Part shown: positions 24,816 to 34,605 of the stretch, in pieces
Position numbering within the stretch: position 1 is the first letter of the stretch
How the letters are laid out: each line of letters opens with the position of its first letter
DNA from: Polyangiaceae bacterium
GTDB lineage: Bacteria; Myxococcota_A; Polyangia; Polyangiales; Polyangiaceae
NCBI GenBank assembly: GCA_025936045.1
Contig: JAICUB010000001.1
Coordinates: 186,001 to 250,000 of the forward strand
DNA: 64,000 nucleotides
Reading direction: 5' to 3'
Notes under the pieces: generated by a model
The model's input: the letters and a program-made list of their open reading frames with translations, nothing else
Told to the model about the DNA's origin: nothing
The model's database searches: none
Position numbers and translations under genes: made by a program

Positions 24816-27356
24816 ATGTTGACGCGCACTTCGAAGCAGCCGTGGCCACCCTCGCCGTGGGGCCATTCCGCACGCGTTGCCCGTTTCGTGCTCGGCGCCG
24901 GGCTCACCTGGGGATGTGGCTCGTCGAATCATACCGGCGGCGAGAGCTCGACCGGTGGCCACGACAATGGAAATTTATCGGGCGCCGCGGGTTCGGTCGT
25001 CGCCGGACGTGGGGGAGAGGGCGATGCTTCCGGGGGCGGTTCGAGGAGTCCGACCGGCGGCGTACAGGCTGGCGGCGCGACCGCGGCGGGCGGAGGAAGC
25101 GGCGTCTCGGGAACGGGTGGAAGCGCCGCTGGTAAGCGTGGCGGAAGCAGCGCAGGTGGCGAAGGCAATACCGTTGGCGGCGGCGGAAACGCGAACGCCG
25201 GCATGGGCGGAACTACAGCCGGCGCGGCCGGTGGGAACGCAGGCTCGGGCGCTGGTGGCACGCTGGAAACGGGGCGCGTCCGCACCATCCTGCATTTCGA
25301 TGGCGGCTGGGCGTTCCATTACGGCGACGCGTCCGGGGCGGACGGAGCGGCCTTCGCCGACTCGGGCTGGCGGCAGCTCAGCGTCCCGCATGATTGGGCG
25401 ATCGAAGGACCGAACCCTCCCGATAATCCCTTCTCTTCGAGCGCGGCCACGACCGGCCGCGGCGGCTACCTGCCTTCAGGCGTCGCATGGTACCGAAAGC
25501 ATTTCACGTTGGGCGACGTGCCGGCGGAGAACAAGGTCTTCATCGAGTTCGACGGCGTGATGGGCAACAGCACCGTCTACGTGAACGGTCAGAAGATCGG
25601 CAACCATCCGTTCGGATACGTGAGCTTTCGCTACGACATCAGCGCCGCGGTGAAGTTCGGCGCGATGGACAACGTGATCGCGGTCAAGACGGACACGACG
25701 ACGCAACCTGCCTCCCGCTATTATGCAGGCGCCGGCATCTATCGGCACGTTCGGCTCATCGCGACGAGCACCGTTCACGTCGAGCAGTACGCGACGTTCG
25801 TGACTACGCCTGCGCCGACAACGACGAGCGCCACCGTTCACGTAACGACGACGGTCTCGAACGCCGGCTCGGCTTCGGCAAGCGCGAGCATCGAGGGGGT
25901 CGTGAGCGATCCGAGCGGCACGGCCCTGGCGCCTGTGACGACGGCGGCGCAGAACATTGCGCCGGGATCCTCCGCTGATTTTACGTTCGACGTGGCGGTG
26001 GATAAACCAAAGCTGTGGGATTTGGCGAACCCGAACATGTACGGCCTCTTGACGAAGGTCAACGTCGGCGGCGCAGTCGTGGACGACGACGTCACCTCGT
26101 TCGGTATCCGCGAGCTCAAGTTCGACGGCGGCATGACTCTGAACGGCAAGAGCGTGAAGTTCCAGGGCGTCTGCCTGCATCAGGACTATCACGCGCTCGG
26201 GCTCGCCGCTCCCCAACGAGCGATGCAGCGCCGGCTCGCCCAGCTGAAGAGCTACGGCGTCAACGCCGTACGCACCGCGCACGATCCGCCCAGTCCCGAT
26301 TTCCTCGAGCTCACCGATCGCATGGGAATGCTCGTCCTCGACGAGTTCACCGACGTCTGGGTTTCTCACAAGTATAGCGACGTCGGTGATTACTCCGCGT
26401 ACTTCAACAAAGCAGCGACGGCGCCCACCGGCATGCCGCTCGTGCCCGAGGTCGCCGGGGTGACGAACGCCGGCGCGACGTGGTGGCAAGTCGATTTCAC
26501 CGGCTGGATCACGCGCGATCGCAACCACCCGAGCGTGGCGCTCTACAGCGTGGGGAACGAGATTCGAGACTCCCTGTCGACGCGCACGCCCATTTTGACC
26601 AAAATGGTCGCGATGAGCCACGCGCTCGATCCGTCGCGTAGCGATACGCAAGCGCTCTTTCAGCCGGACACCAACGGCGATATCGGCTCGGCCACGAACG
26701 ACCTGCTCGACGTCTGGGGTGACAATTACCATGTGGACAGCGCGCTCACCGCGATGGTGAACGCGCCGACCAAGTCGGGCTTGCTCACCGAGATCGGCAC
26801 GGAGACGAGCACCTGGGCGACGGTGAAGTCGAACGCGGCGTTGACGGGCCTCTTCATGTGGACGGGCGTCGACTACCTCGGCGAGGCGGACGCTGCGTGG
26901 CCGACCGTCGGGTCCACCGCCGGCATTCTGGACGAAATGGGGACACCCAAGTCACTTGCCTTCAGCTGGCAAAGCACGTGGAGCGCGCCAAAGACGACGT
27001 TCAGCACGGGCGCGACGGCGGGCAAGGTCGTGCTCACGGCCGATCACTCGACGATCACGACCGATTGGAACGACGTCGCTTACGTTCGCGCCGCGGTGCC
27101 GGATGCGACGGCAGCGGTAACCTTCGAGGTCGACGGTCCAGGCACCCTTGTCGCGGTCGACAGCGCGAGCATGACGCAAGAGACCTTCCGCGGGAACACG
27201 CGCAACGCGTCCGGCAACCTGGCGTACGCCGTCGTTCGAGCGACTGGACCCGGCAGCATCACGGTGACGGCTCAGTCACCCGGGTTGAGCGATGGGAGCG
27301 TCGCGGTCGAGGCAACGGCCGGCTCGTTCGTTCCGTGTTCTGGGACCTGTGATTAG
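24816..27356 (+). CDS. Glycoside hydrolase family 2 lipoprotein
   Basis: This 846-residue secreted enzyme has a signal with lipobox-like 'LTWGC', then a roughly 120-residue Gly/Ser/Ala linker. The sugar-binding domain follows ('FDGGWAFHYGD', 'LSVPHDWAIEGP', 'GVAWYRKHF'), then an immunoglobulin-like sandwich and a TIM barrel. The acid/base Glu is in 'VALYSVGNEIRD' and the nucleophile Glu is probably in 'LLTEIGTETS'. The C-terminus carries an Ig-like fold. Activity is beta-galactosidase/glucuronidase-like, specificity unknown. ATG 24816 opens the signal; ATG 24780 is an alternative. No strong Shine-Dalgarno site is visible for either. It is directly followed by a GH105 gene. Confidence 0.88.
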   Translation: MLTRTSKQPWPPSPWGHSARVARFVLGAGLTWGCGSSNHTGGESSTGGHDNGNLSGAAGSVVAGRGGEGDASGGGSRSPTGGVQAGGATAAGGGSGVSGTGGSAAGKRGGSSAGGEGNTVGGGGNANAGMGGTTAGAAGGNAGSGAGGTLETGRVRTILHFDGGWAFHYGDASGADGAAFADSGWRQLSVPHDWAIEGPNPPDNPFSSSAATTGRGGYLPSGVAWYRKHFTLGDVPAENKVFIEFDGVMGNSTVYVNGQKIGNHPFGYVSFRYDISAAVKFGAMDNVIAVKTDTTTQPASRYYAGAGIYRHVRLIATSTVHVEQYATFVTTPAPTTTSATVHVTTTVSNAGSASASASIEGVVSDPSGTALAPVTTAAQNIAPGSSADFTFDVAVDKPKLWDLANPNMYGLLTKVNVGGAVVDDDVTSFGIRELKFDGGMTLNGKSVKFQGVCLHQDYHALGLAAPQRAMQRRLAQLKSYGVNAVRTAHDPPSPDFLELTDRMGMLVLDEFTDVWVSHKYSDVGDYSAYFNKAATAPTGMPLVPEVAGVTNAGATWWQVDFTGWITRDRNHPSVALYSVGNEIRDSLSTRTPILTKMVAMSHALDPSRSDTQALFQPDTNGDIGSATNDLLDVWGDNYHVDSALTAMVNAPTKSGLLTEIGTETSTWATVKSNAALTGLFMWTGVDYLGEADAAWPTVGSTAGILDEMGTPKSLAFSWQSTWSAPKTTFSTGATAGKVVLTADHSTITTDWNDVAYVRAAVPDATAAVTFEVDGPGTLVAVDSASMTQETFRGNTRNASGNLAYAVVRATGPGSITVTAQSPGLSDGSVAVEATAGSFVPCSGTCD

Positions 27357-28818
27357 CGGGTTGAGATACCAGTTGCGTGTCATTGCGCCGTTCATGCTCG
27401 CGGCCGCCATTGGCTGCGGGTCTGAAAGAGCACCGCTCACGCATTCGATGACCGGCGTCGGTGGCGCGGCGGGCGCGAATGCCCATGGCCCCGGAGCTCC
27501 GGACACGACCGGCGGAAGCCCGCAGGGCGGCTCCGAAGTCCCCGGGATGACGGGGGGCATCGGCGGAAGCTCGGGCAGCACGAACTCGCTCGGTGGTGCG
27601 ACAGGAACGAGCGGGAGTGGCGGAGGCGGCATCGGCAAGGGCGGAATCGGCGCCTCCGCGGGTGGCATAGCCGGCGCGGCCGCGTCGCTCGGCGGTGCCG
27701 GCGCAGGTGCGACCGGGGGCGTTGCTGGTGGAGGTGGCGCTACGATCGCGGATTTGCCCTTGAAGGGCGAGATCCTCGCTGCCATGCGCCGGGCTAACGA
27801 CTACTTCATGGCGAAGTGGCCGGACCCGGGGGAGGCCATCGTCACCGACCAGACGCGGCCGAGCAACATCTGGACACGCGCCGTGTACTACGAAGGGCTG
27901 ATGGCGCTCGACGCCGTCGACCACGACGCGGACCTCGTCGACTACGCCGTGCGCTGGGGCGAAAGTCATGCTTGGGGTCTGCGCAACGGTCCTTCGACGC
28001 GCAGCGCCGATGATCAATGCGCCGGGCAAACCTACATCGAGCTCTACCGTATGAACCCGGAGCCCCAGCGCATCGCCGATATCGGGTCGAGCCTCGACGC
28101 CATGGTCGCAAGCTCGGGAGTCGCCGATTGGACCTGGATTGACGCCATTCAAATGGCGATGCCGGCGTTCGCGAAGCTCGGTGCGCTGCGCGCGGACGGA
28201 AAATACTTCGACAAGGCCTACGCGCTCTACGCGAACACGAAGAACGCCCAGGGCGCGAGCGGCCTGTACGACGAGACCGACCACCTCTGGTGGCGTGACG
28301 GCGACTTCGACCCGCCCTATGCGGAACCGAACGGGCAGGACTGCTTCTGGTCGCGGGGCAACGGCTGGGTCTATGCGGCCCTCGTGCGCGTGCTCGACGC
28401 CATTCCCACGGACGAGCCGCACCGCACCGAATACGTCGCTGACTTTCGCGCCATGTCCGACGCGCTCGCGGCCGTGCAGCGCAGCGACGGCTTCTGGAAC
28501 GTGAACCTCCACGATCCTACGCACTTCGGCGGCAAGGAGCTCACCGGGACGGCGCTCTTCACCTACGGCATGGCATGGGGAGTACGCCAGGGGATCCTCG
28601 ACGCCGGGTCGTTCGCTCCGAAAGCCGCGCTTGCGTGGAAGGCGATGGTCGCCGACGCGCTGCGCCCGGACGGCTCGCTCGGCTACGTCCAGGGCTCGGG
28701 CAAGCAGCCGTCGGACGGCCAACCCGTCACGTACGACAGCGTGCCGGACTTCGAGGACTTCGGGCTCGGTTGCTTCTTGCTCGCCGGAAGCGAGAGCGTG
28801 AAGCTCGCGCCACCGTGA
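27349..28818 (+). CDS. GH105-type unsaturated rhamnogalacturonyl/glucuronyl hydrolase lipoprotein
   Basis: This roughly 489-residue protein has an export signal ending in 'AAAIGC' and a Gly-rich linker. An (alpha/alpha)6-barrel follows with 'SNIWTRAVYYEGLMAL', 'WTWIDAIQMAMPAFAKLG', 'LWWRDGDF', and 'FWSRGNGWVYAALVRVLD', as in GH105/GH88 (YteR-like) enzymes. Such enzymes remove the unsaturated sugar left by pectate or rhamnogalacturonan lyases. The GTG at 27349 overlaps the GH2 stop, so the two are coupled; an ATG at 27292 is possible but would overlap the GH2 gene by 65 bases. The gene faces a beta-helix lyase gene one base beyond its stop. Confidence 0.86.
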   Translation: MISGLRYQLRVIAPFMLAAAIGCGSERAPLTHSMTGVGGAAGANAHGPGAPDTTGGSPQGGSEVPGMTGGIGGSSGSTNSLGGATGTSGSGGGGIGKGGIGASAGGIAGAAASLGGAGAGATGGVAGGGGATIADLPLKGEILAAMRRANDYFMAKWPDPGEAIVTDQTRPSNIWTRAVYYEGLMALDAVDHDADLVDYAVRWGESHAWGLRNGPSTRSADDQCAGQTYIELYRMNPEPQRIADIGSSLDAMVASSGVADWTWIDAIQMAMPAFAKLGALRADGKYFDKAYALYANTKNAQGASGLYDETDHLWWRDGDFDPPYAEPNGQDCFWSRGNGWVYAALVRVLDAIPTDEPHRTEYVADFRAMSDALAAVQRSDGFWNVNLHDPTHFGGKELTGTALFTYGMAWGVRQGILDAGSFAPKAALAWKAMVADALRPDGSLGYVQGSGKQPSDGQPVTYDSVPDFEDFGLGCFLLAGSESVKLAPP

Positions 28819-28819
28819 A

Positions 28820-30706
28820 TCAAAGCGCCGGCGCTCTCGGCGCACGCCGCGAGCGACGACGCGCAGAGCGCACGAGGCCCAGAAGCCCAAGTGCGCTCGC
28901 CGCAAGCCACGCGGCCGGCATGCGCGGCGTGGAGCGGGAGGGCACCGTGCACGCGCAACCGCTCGCGGTGGAGGCATCGCTCGTCGGCCCGAGGGCGTCG
29001 CGTCCCGCTGAGTCGCCGTTCCCGCTAGCGGCAGCGGTGCCTCTACCCGACGCGCCTCCCACACTCGTCGTCGCCGTGCCGCCCATACTCATGCCCGGTG
29101 TACCGCCGCTGCCGGTGCTCGTCCCACCCGTCATGCCCGCGGCCCCCGCGCTCGCCACGTCACCTGCGCCACCGCCTTGCGTTCCGGCGCCGCCGTTCGT
29201 GCCCGCGCTCGCCCCACCCGCCCCCTGCGCCGCACCTCCACTACCTCCCGGACTGCCGCTGCCCGCTGCGCCTCTACCGGCCGTGCCGGCGGTGCCTCCT
29301 GCGCCCATCCTTCCCGCCATCCCGGTCGTTCCCGCCATACCCCCCGTCCCGCCGGTCGCGGTCGCACCGTACTCGTAAGCACCGAGATCGGGAGCCGCAC
29401 CCACGTACGGGAGCATCACGTCGACGCCGCGGTCGATGAGCACACCGCCGGCTTTGGGCTTCAGAAAGTCGATGTTCGGAAGGCTGCCGTCCGGCTGGCG
29501 CGGGCCCGTGGCGCCGGTATCGCTCGTGCTCAGGAAGGCATTCGTCTCGCTCACGTCGAGATCCCAGGTGTTGTTCATCGTGTCGACTCCGCTCATGTTG
29601 CTGTTCTTGTTCGGGAAGCCGACGTTGTTCCGCATGCGATGCACCTTGTCACCCGTGAGCGTGATCGTCTGACTGCTATCGCCGGGCGGGCTTGCGAGCA
29701 TGTTGTACTGCGTCCCGTTCATGTAGGACGTGTTGTTGAGCCAGGTGTTTCCGCCGGAGGAGTGGTTCGCGTAAAAGCCGCTTGCCTTGTTCTTCCACGC
29801 GACGTCATTGTGAACGACGTGACGGATCCCGGTCTGGCTGCTGCCGACCTTGAAGCCGTTGCCGTTGCCGTCCGCCGGGCTCGTGGAGCCGCCGTTCGCG
29901 TACCCGTTCTGAAACGCCCATGATTCTTCGATCGTGACGGGAACCTCCTGCGAAATCAGGTCGTAACCGTCGTCGGAGTCCAGCCAGGCGCGACAGCCCC
30001 GGATGATCGTGCTCGGGCCCGTCGTTTGGTAGTGAACCCCGAAACCGTCGCCGTTTTGCCCGTCGCCCTGACTGCCGTCCTTGTCGTAGTTGTCGTGCGA
30101 ATCGCAGTTGAGGATGAGGTTGCCGCCCGTGCCGGTGTCGATGAAGAGGCCCGGGCCGAAGCCGCCGTGAATGTCGAGGAGCTCGTAGGTGTTGTTGCTC
30201 CCGCCGTTGCTACGCAGGGTAGAGATCGAATGGTCGCCGCTCGCACCGACCGGCGCACCGATGATCTCGAAGCCCTTGAGGTGGAGATAGCTGCCGGTCA
30301 CGAGGAGGCACGGGGTATCCGCGGCGCGGTTCGTGGTTTGGTAGTGCGAGCAATCGAGGACGGCGTGCTCCCCCTCGTAGACGAAGAAGCGAATGCGTTG
30401 GTCGTCGGACGTGCCGCTTTTGGAGAGCTTTGTCTGCGCGGTGACGGGGTAGGTGCCCGCTCGGAAGTACACGGTGTCTCCTGCGGCGGCCGTGCTCGCA
30501 GCTTTCGAGAGGCTCGCCCAAGGGGCCGCGACCGTTCCGGCGCCCGAATCACTACCCGAGGGTGCGACGTAATAGTCCGTCGCGCTCGCGCCTCGCGCCA
30601 AGCTGAACGCCGCGCTTGCGGCCAATACCGCGCAAACGTTCGCGCCGGTCGCGCGAAAGGTCCTGCGCACCGCGATCTTCCCGTCTTTCGGGGGCTTCGT
30701 TTTCAT
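28820..30706 (-). CDS. Right-handed beta-helix pectate lyase (PL9-like) with MYXO-CTERM-like anchor
   Basis: This 628-residue protein has a long signal peptide (cleavage near ASAT, about residue 43). The N-terminal 'YYVAPSGSDSGAGTVAAPWASLSKA' and a beta-helix rich in Asn/Asp follow, like PL9 pectate lyases. A Gly/Ala-rich linker from about residue 455 comes next. The C-terminus reads Gly-Cys-x-Cys, then a hydrophobic segment ('LAASALGLLGL'), then an Arg-rich tail, matching the MYXO-CTERM sorting signal of myxobacterial surface proteins. It is convergent with GH105. It likely cuts pectic polymers on the outside so that GH105 and GH2 can finish them. Confidence 0.85.
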   Translation of the reverse strand: MKTKPPKDGKIAVRRTFRATGANVCAVLAASAAFSLARGASATDYYVAPSGSDSGAGTVAAPWASLSKAASTAAAGDTVYFRAGTYPVTAQTKLSKSGTSDDQRIRFFVYEGEHAVLDCSHYQTTNRAADTPCLLVTGSYLHLKGFEIIGAPVGASGDHSISTLRSNGGSNNTYELLDIHGGFGPGLFIDTGTGGNLILNCDSHDNYDKDGSQGDGQNGDGFGVHYQTTGPSTIIRGCRAWLDSDDGYDLISQEVPVTIEESWAFQNGYANGGSTSPADGNGNGFKVGSSQTGIRHVVHNDVAWKNKASGFYANHSSGGNTWLNNTSYMNGTQYNMLASPPGDSSQTITLTGDKVHRMRNNVGFPNKNSNMSGVDTMNNTWDLDVSETNAFLSTSDTGATGPRQPDGSLPNIDFLKPKAGGVLIDRGVDVMLPYVGAAPDLGAYEYGATATGGTGGMAGTTGMAGRMGAGGTAGTAGRGAAGSGSPGGSGGAAQGAGGASAGTNGGAGTQGGGAGDVASAGAAGMTGGTSTGSGGTPGMSMGGTATTSVGGASGRGTAAASGNGDSAGRDALGPTSDASTASGCACTVPSRSTPRMPAAWLAASALGLLGLVRSARRRSRRAPRAPAL

Positions 30707-31107
30707 GCTGGTCCTTCTGCTCTCTCAAAGCTGCCACGAGCTCGGGGCCATGACGGGCAACCTCTCCGGACCTGGTTGCTTTCCGCCGTCATTTCCCGTC
30801 TCGAAACTCGCTCCATTCGGCCGGCGAGCTACGGCTGCCGCCCGCGCTCGCCGCTTCACGTACGCGCTCGGAGCGCGCGCGACCGGGCGCGGGATTCGGC
30901 AGCGCGGCGAGGCGCGCGAGCACGGGGTCGTCGGCAGTCACGGGCGGGTCCTGTGCGTGGAAGCGACGGGGGGCAGGCGCCTGGGCAGCGAGAGCGCCTC
31001 GGGATCTGCCGAGCCTTTCACGTCAGCAGGATAACGCGCGAACCGGCTCGGCGTGACAGCCCGTCACGCTCTTGCCCGTCGTGCGTTATCGGAGCGAGGT
31101 TCGAACG
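30707..31107. other. Intergenic stretch, no gene seen
   Basis: These roughly 400 bases separate the pectate lyase start (minus strand) from the small membrane-protein operon (plus strand). Divergent promoters must lie here, but I see no convincing -35/-10 pair, sigma-54 element or long inverted repeat. Open frames across it look like noise. Confidence 0.5.
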
Positions 31108-31464
31108 ATGCAAAAGTTCTTCGAAGAAGGCGGCTTCGCCATGTTTTTTCTGCTGGCGTTCGGGGTCGCGACGCTCTGCGCCGCGACCTCGTATGCGCGC
31201 CGGGTCACGCGCTTGACGCTGCGCATCACGCTCGCGCTCGGTCTCGCGACGACATTCACGACACTCACGGGCATTTGCGTGGATTTGGCGGCCGTCGGCC
31301 ACGGCGCGTCGGCCTTCGTGGCGCGCCATCCCGGCACTTCGCTCGCGGAAGCCGTGCTCCAGGGCATTTCGGAGTCGCTCGCTCCCGGCGTGCTCGGCTT
31401 CACGTTCGTCGCGCTCGCCGCGTTGATCACGACGCTCGGCTTGTACCGGGAGCCGAACCCGTGA
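31108..31464 (+). CDS. Small three-segment membrane protein (MotA/ExbB-like pattern)
   Basis: This 118-residue protein starts 'MQKFFEEGGFAMFFLLAFGV', a pattern like the N-terminus of ExbB/TolQ/MotA proteins. It has three hydrophobic segments (about residues 10-27, 40-60 and 92-112). It is far shorter than full ExbB and lacks the long cytoplasmic loop. Small MotA/TolQ-like proteins of this size are found in Myxococcota with no assigned role. Its stop overlaps the GTG start of the next gene (GTGA). Confidence 0.55.
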   Translation: MQKFFEEGGFAMFFLLAFGVATLCAATSYARRVTRLTLRITLALGLATTFTTLTGICVDLAAVGHGASAFVARHPGTSLAEAVLQGISESLAPGVLGFTFVALAALITTLGLYREPNP

Positions 31465-31820
31465 AGAGCACGGGGTTTTGCGCCGGACGTTACCGGCTCG
31501 ACGTCACCGAGGAGCTCGTCGCGTTCGTCGAGCGCACCTTCGTGGCCTCGTTACCTCTCGCTGAGCGCGCCGCGGCGCGCGCGGAAATGTCGAGTGAGCT
31601 CGCGAGCTCGGAGCTCGAGCTGTCGGCCGACGGCACGCTGATCTCGCGCGCCCGCGGCGCCGAAGCGTTGCGCGTGCGTTTGTCCGCAGCGAGCATCGCT
31701 CGGGGGACACTGACGTTCGAAAAGGCGCCCGGCGTCGAAGTACGGCTCGAATGCGTCTCACCGCGCGAGATTGTGGCAATCCACCCGGGCAAACCACCCC
31801 TCAAGTTCACACGCGCGTGA
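31461..31820 (+). CDS. Small hypothetical protein coupled to the membrane protein
   Basis: This 119-residue soluble protein starts at GTG 31461, inside the stop of the previous gene. It has an N-terminal beta hairpin, a helix with an Ala-rich stretch, and a C-terminal beta-rich half with 'ADGTLISRARGAEALRVRL' and 'REIVAIHPGKPPLKFTR'. I do not recognise the family. Translational coupling to a three-segment membrane protein suggests that the two act together. Confidence 0.55.
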   Translation: MKSTGFCAGRYRLDVTEELVAFVERTFVASLPLAERAAARAEMSSELASSELELSADGTLISRARGAEALRVRLSAASIARGTLTFEKAPGVEVRLECVSPREIVAIHPGKPPLKFTRA

Positions 31821-31938
31821 TGAGCCCCTGCTCGAATGCCTCGTTACTTGCGGGACACGACACTAGCGATGGTAGCGCAGAGATGGTTTCTGCCCTATGG
31901 CGCAGGACGACCCTAGTTGGTCGCTCGCAACCGGCCGA

Positions 31939-33513
31939 ATGAACCCAAGCCTTCGCCTAGTCGCAGTCTTGTTCGCGGTCGCCGGCGCGTGCGCCGAAGC
32001 CGCCACGTCTCGGCCGGACTCGTCCGACTCGATGAACGCAGGCGGGGAAGCCGGCGCGGGCAGCTCCGGAATTGCTGGTAAGTCGAGCGGTGGTAGGGCG
32101 CTTTCGGGCGGGCGCGCGGGGGCGAGCGACGCGTCAGCGGGGTTCGACTCCGGCGACGGCGCCACACCCCAGAGCGGTGGGGCGGGGGAGGGCGGGGCCG
32201 GCGAGGGAGGCCGGAACGAGGCGGGGCGCACTGATCGAGACGCTCCTGGCGGCGCGGACACAGGTGGTGCTGCGGACGGAGCGCCGGTCGTCGCGTTCAC
32301 GATCGCGACGAAGCTTGCAAGCGATGTCGATCCTAACGCCCCCACGACCGTCGGGATCGTCACTTGGTCCAGCAACATGTCCACGATCACTCGGGCTCAC
32401 ATCGACTTTGGACTCGACACGACCTACGGTATGACTGCCCCGGTCGAGCTCGGCGGGCAACCGTATCGCACGCTCTTGCTCGGAATGAAGCCGGCTCGCA
32501 GCTATCATTTCGTCGTGGTCGCCGAGGACGGAGCGAGGACGTTCGTGAGCTCCGATCACGTGATACGGACGGGAGCTCCGGTGCCGGCAGATCTGACGGC
32601 CACGCCCGCGTTCCACGTCGTGAACGCTGCCGCCCGGGCACCGGGCTTCATCATCACCTCGTTTTGGTCAGGCGCGGGCGCGGAGGTTCCCATCATTCTC
32701 GACGCCGACGGTGAGGTCGTGTGGTGGTACGCGGGTGGGCCCCCCGCGATAGCCAGGGCCAGGCTCTCCGCGGACGGCAAGAACATGTGGATGACGGTTC
32801 CAAGCGTCACCACGAGCCCGCAGGGACGTCCGCTGCAACGAGTGAGTATGGATGCGCTCGACGGCGAAACGTATTCGCGTGCGTTCACTACACACGACAT
32901 CACGCCGGTTCACGACGACGTCATGGCGTACATCGACTATGACGATTCCAAGTGTGCCAGCATCTTCGAAATCGACAGCAGCGGGACCACCAAGCTGGTC
33001 TTCGACTCCACTCCAGTCGTGGATCAGGCTAACTGTCATGGCAATTCCGTTCGCTACTCGGCCCCGCGGGACGAGTACGCGTTCTCGGACGCCGACCAAG
33101 ACGTATTCATGATCGACCGCGCCACGGGCTCGGTGAAGTGGCGGCTCTCCGAGCAAGTCCCGGGAGGTAACGCGGCGTGGGGCGGGCGCTCGCACGGCAC
33201 CTACCTTTTGAGCGACAGCATTCTGATCTACGCGAATTTCGGCGCCCCGAACTACCTGGCGGCAGCCATCGAGTATTCGCTTTCGGGCGCAGAGCTCTGG
33301 CGCTTCGACACCGGATTGAACGCCGCCTACATGGGAGACGTGCAGCGGCTGCCGGGCGGCAATACCCTGATCACGCACGGACCTCCTTCCGAGATTCAAG
33401 AGGTCGACCCGATGGGCAACGTCGTGCTCACGATCGACGGAGAGGGACGGCCCTTCGGCTATGCCGAATGGCGAACCACGCTCTACGGCCCGCCGCTGGA
33501 TATTCAGGAGTAA
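31939..33513 (+). CDS. Arylsulfotransferase-like beta-propeller lipoprotein
   Basis: This roughly 524-residue protein has an export signal with a possible lipobox ('AVAGAC') and a Gly/Ser-rich linker to about residue 120. A fibronectin-like domain with 'ITRAHIDFGLDTTYGM' and 'RSYHFVVVAEDG' precedes a propeller. The propeller has 'IILDADGEVVWWY', 'ITPVHDDVMAYIDY', 'CHGNSV', 'SHGTYLL' and 'GGNTLITHGPPSEIQEVDPMGNVV', the pattern of ASST-type arylsulfotransferases. Histidines are present, but I cannot name the catalytic one. Sulfate transfer is therefore inferred. An upstream ATG at 31897 is possible. Confidence 0.7.
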   Translation: MNPSLRLVAVLFAVAGACAEAATSRPDSSDSMNAGGEAGAGSSGIAGKSSGGRALSGGRAGASDASAGFDSGDGATPQSGGAGEGGAGEGGRNEAGRTDRDAPGGADTGGAADGAPVVAFTIATKLASDVDPNAPTTVGIVTWSSNMSTITRAHIDFGLDTTYGMTAPVELGGQPYRTLLLGMKPARSYHFVVVAEDGARTFVSSDHVIRTGAPVPADLTATPAFHVVNAAARAPGFIITSFWSGAGAEVPIILDADGEVVWWYAGGPPAIARARLSADGKNMWMTVPSVTTSPQGRPLQRVSMDALDGETYSRAFTTHDITPVHDDVMAYIDYDDSKCASIFEIDSSGTTKLVFDSTPVVDQANCHGNSVRYSAPRDEYAFSDADQDVFMIDRATGSVKWRLSEQVPGGNAAWGGRSHGTYLLSDSILIYANFGAPNYLAAAIEYSLSGAELWRFDTGLNAAYMGDVQRLPGGNTLITHGPPSEIQEVDPMGNVVLTIDGEGRPFGYAEWRTTLYGPPLDIQE

Positions 33514-33522
33514 CGTCGCGCC

Positions 33523-34605
33523 TTGGGAGCACGGACAGCTTTTGCGCGCCAACCGACAGAGGAGGAGCTCGCCCGCCTCGAAGTCAGCCGAGCCTCGCTT
33601 CGGCGGTCGGCGCGGTGGGTTGCGGCTGTCGGGCTCGTGCTTCCGACTGTGCTCGCGGTCGTCGTGACTGCCTCGACCCTCATGACCTTTCCGGGTTCTC
33701 GGCTGGAGCTGCTCCTGGGCTTGCTGCTCGGGTACGTCGCGATTTTCGCCGTATTCACCGGCGGCACGTCGCTGAACGAAACCGGTCACGTGCTCGCCTC
33801 CTCGCGACGTTTGGAGCGCGACGCGACGGGTGGGTTTGGCGTCGTGCGCGAGCGTGGCGAGGTAAAGTGGGGGAAAAGCTCCTACGTCGCCGTCGCTGGC
33901 GGGCGCCGGCTCTTCTCGCCGTATTTCACCGAGCTCGCGAGCGTGCCGGGATTTTGGCGACACTTCGATCGACTCATGCCCGGCCGGTACGTGTTCGAGC
34001 TCCTGCCCGAATCCGGCCTCGTTCTCCACGCGGAGCCCGCTGCGCACGCCGAGCACAACGCGCACGTCGAGCACGCTGAGCCCGCCGAGCGCCACGAACG
34101 TGACGTGAGTCAACCCGCCGAGAGCGCGCTCGACGCCGCCCTCCTCGCGGCGTTTCGCAACCGTCCGGCGGACCGTGCGCTCAATCGAGTCGGACGGGCG
34201 AGTCGTGCGCAACGTTGGCGGCTTTTCGTCACTTACGCCTGGCTCCTGATCCTGCTGCCGGGCCTCGGCATCGGGGCGTGGGTCAGCCGAACGAAGCCAG
34301 TCGAGGCACCGACGACGGGCGGGTGGCTCGGGGTGCTCGTCCTGGTTGCATTCAGTGGGTTCGTCTTGCAGCTCCTCGTGCGTGTCGTGCTCGATCTTTT
34401 CGAGGGTCGCGTGGAGTCCAAAGTCGGACGGACAACCTTCCGCTTCGGCAAAACGGACGCAACCGGCTCGATCGACGGTCGCTCCTTCACCCTCTCGAAC
34501 AAGCAGGCTCGCGCGCTCTTTGCGTTGCCACGCTACCGCGTCTACTTCTTCCGCCGCACGCGTCGGGTCGCGGGTGCCGAAGCGGGCCGGCATCCCTCGG
34601 TCTAA
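33523..34605 (+). CDS. Four-segment membrane protein of unknown function
   Basis: This 360-residue protein appears to start at TTG 33523, nine bases after the previous stop. It has two N-terminal membrane segments (about residues 33-75), a soluble middle region with an Ala/His/Glu-rich patch, and two further segments (about 235-290). A C-terminal soluble piece contains 'ESKVGRTTFRFGKTDATGSIDGRSF'. I do not recognise it. Close spacing puts it in an operon with the arylsulfotransferase-like gene. Its 3' end overlaps the convergent protease gene by four bases. Confidence 0.6.
   Translation: MGARTAFARQPTEEELARLEVSRASLRRSARWVAAVGLVLPTVLAVVVTASTLMTFPGSRLELLLGLLLGYVAIFAVFTGGTSLNETGHVLASSRRLERDATGGFGVVRERGEVKWGKSSYVAVAGGRRLFSPYFTELASVPGFWRHFDRLMPGRYVFELLPESGLVLHAEPAAHAEHNAHVEHAEPAERHERDVSQPAESALDAALLAAFRNRPADRALNRVGRASRAQRWRLFVTYAWLLILLPGLGIGAWVSRTKPVEAPTTGGWLGVLVLVAFSGFVLQLLVRVVLDLFEGRVESKVGRTTFRFGKTDATGSIDGRSFTLSNKQARALFALPRYRVYFFRRTRRVAGAEAGRHPSV

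Noticed and set aside
27259-29064. 601-aa minus-strand frame across GH105
   Set aside because: Shadow of the well-supported plus-strand GH105 gene; no recognisable motif.
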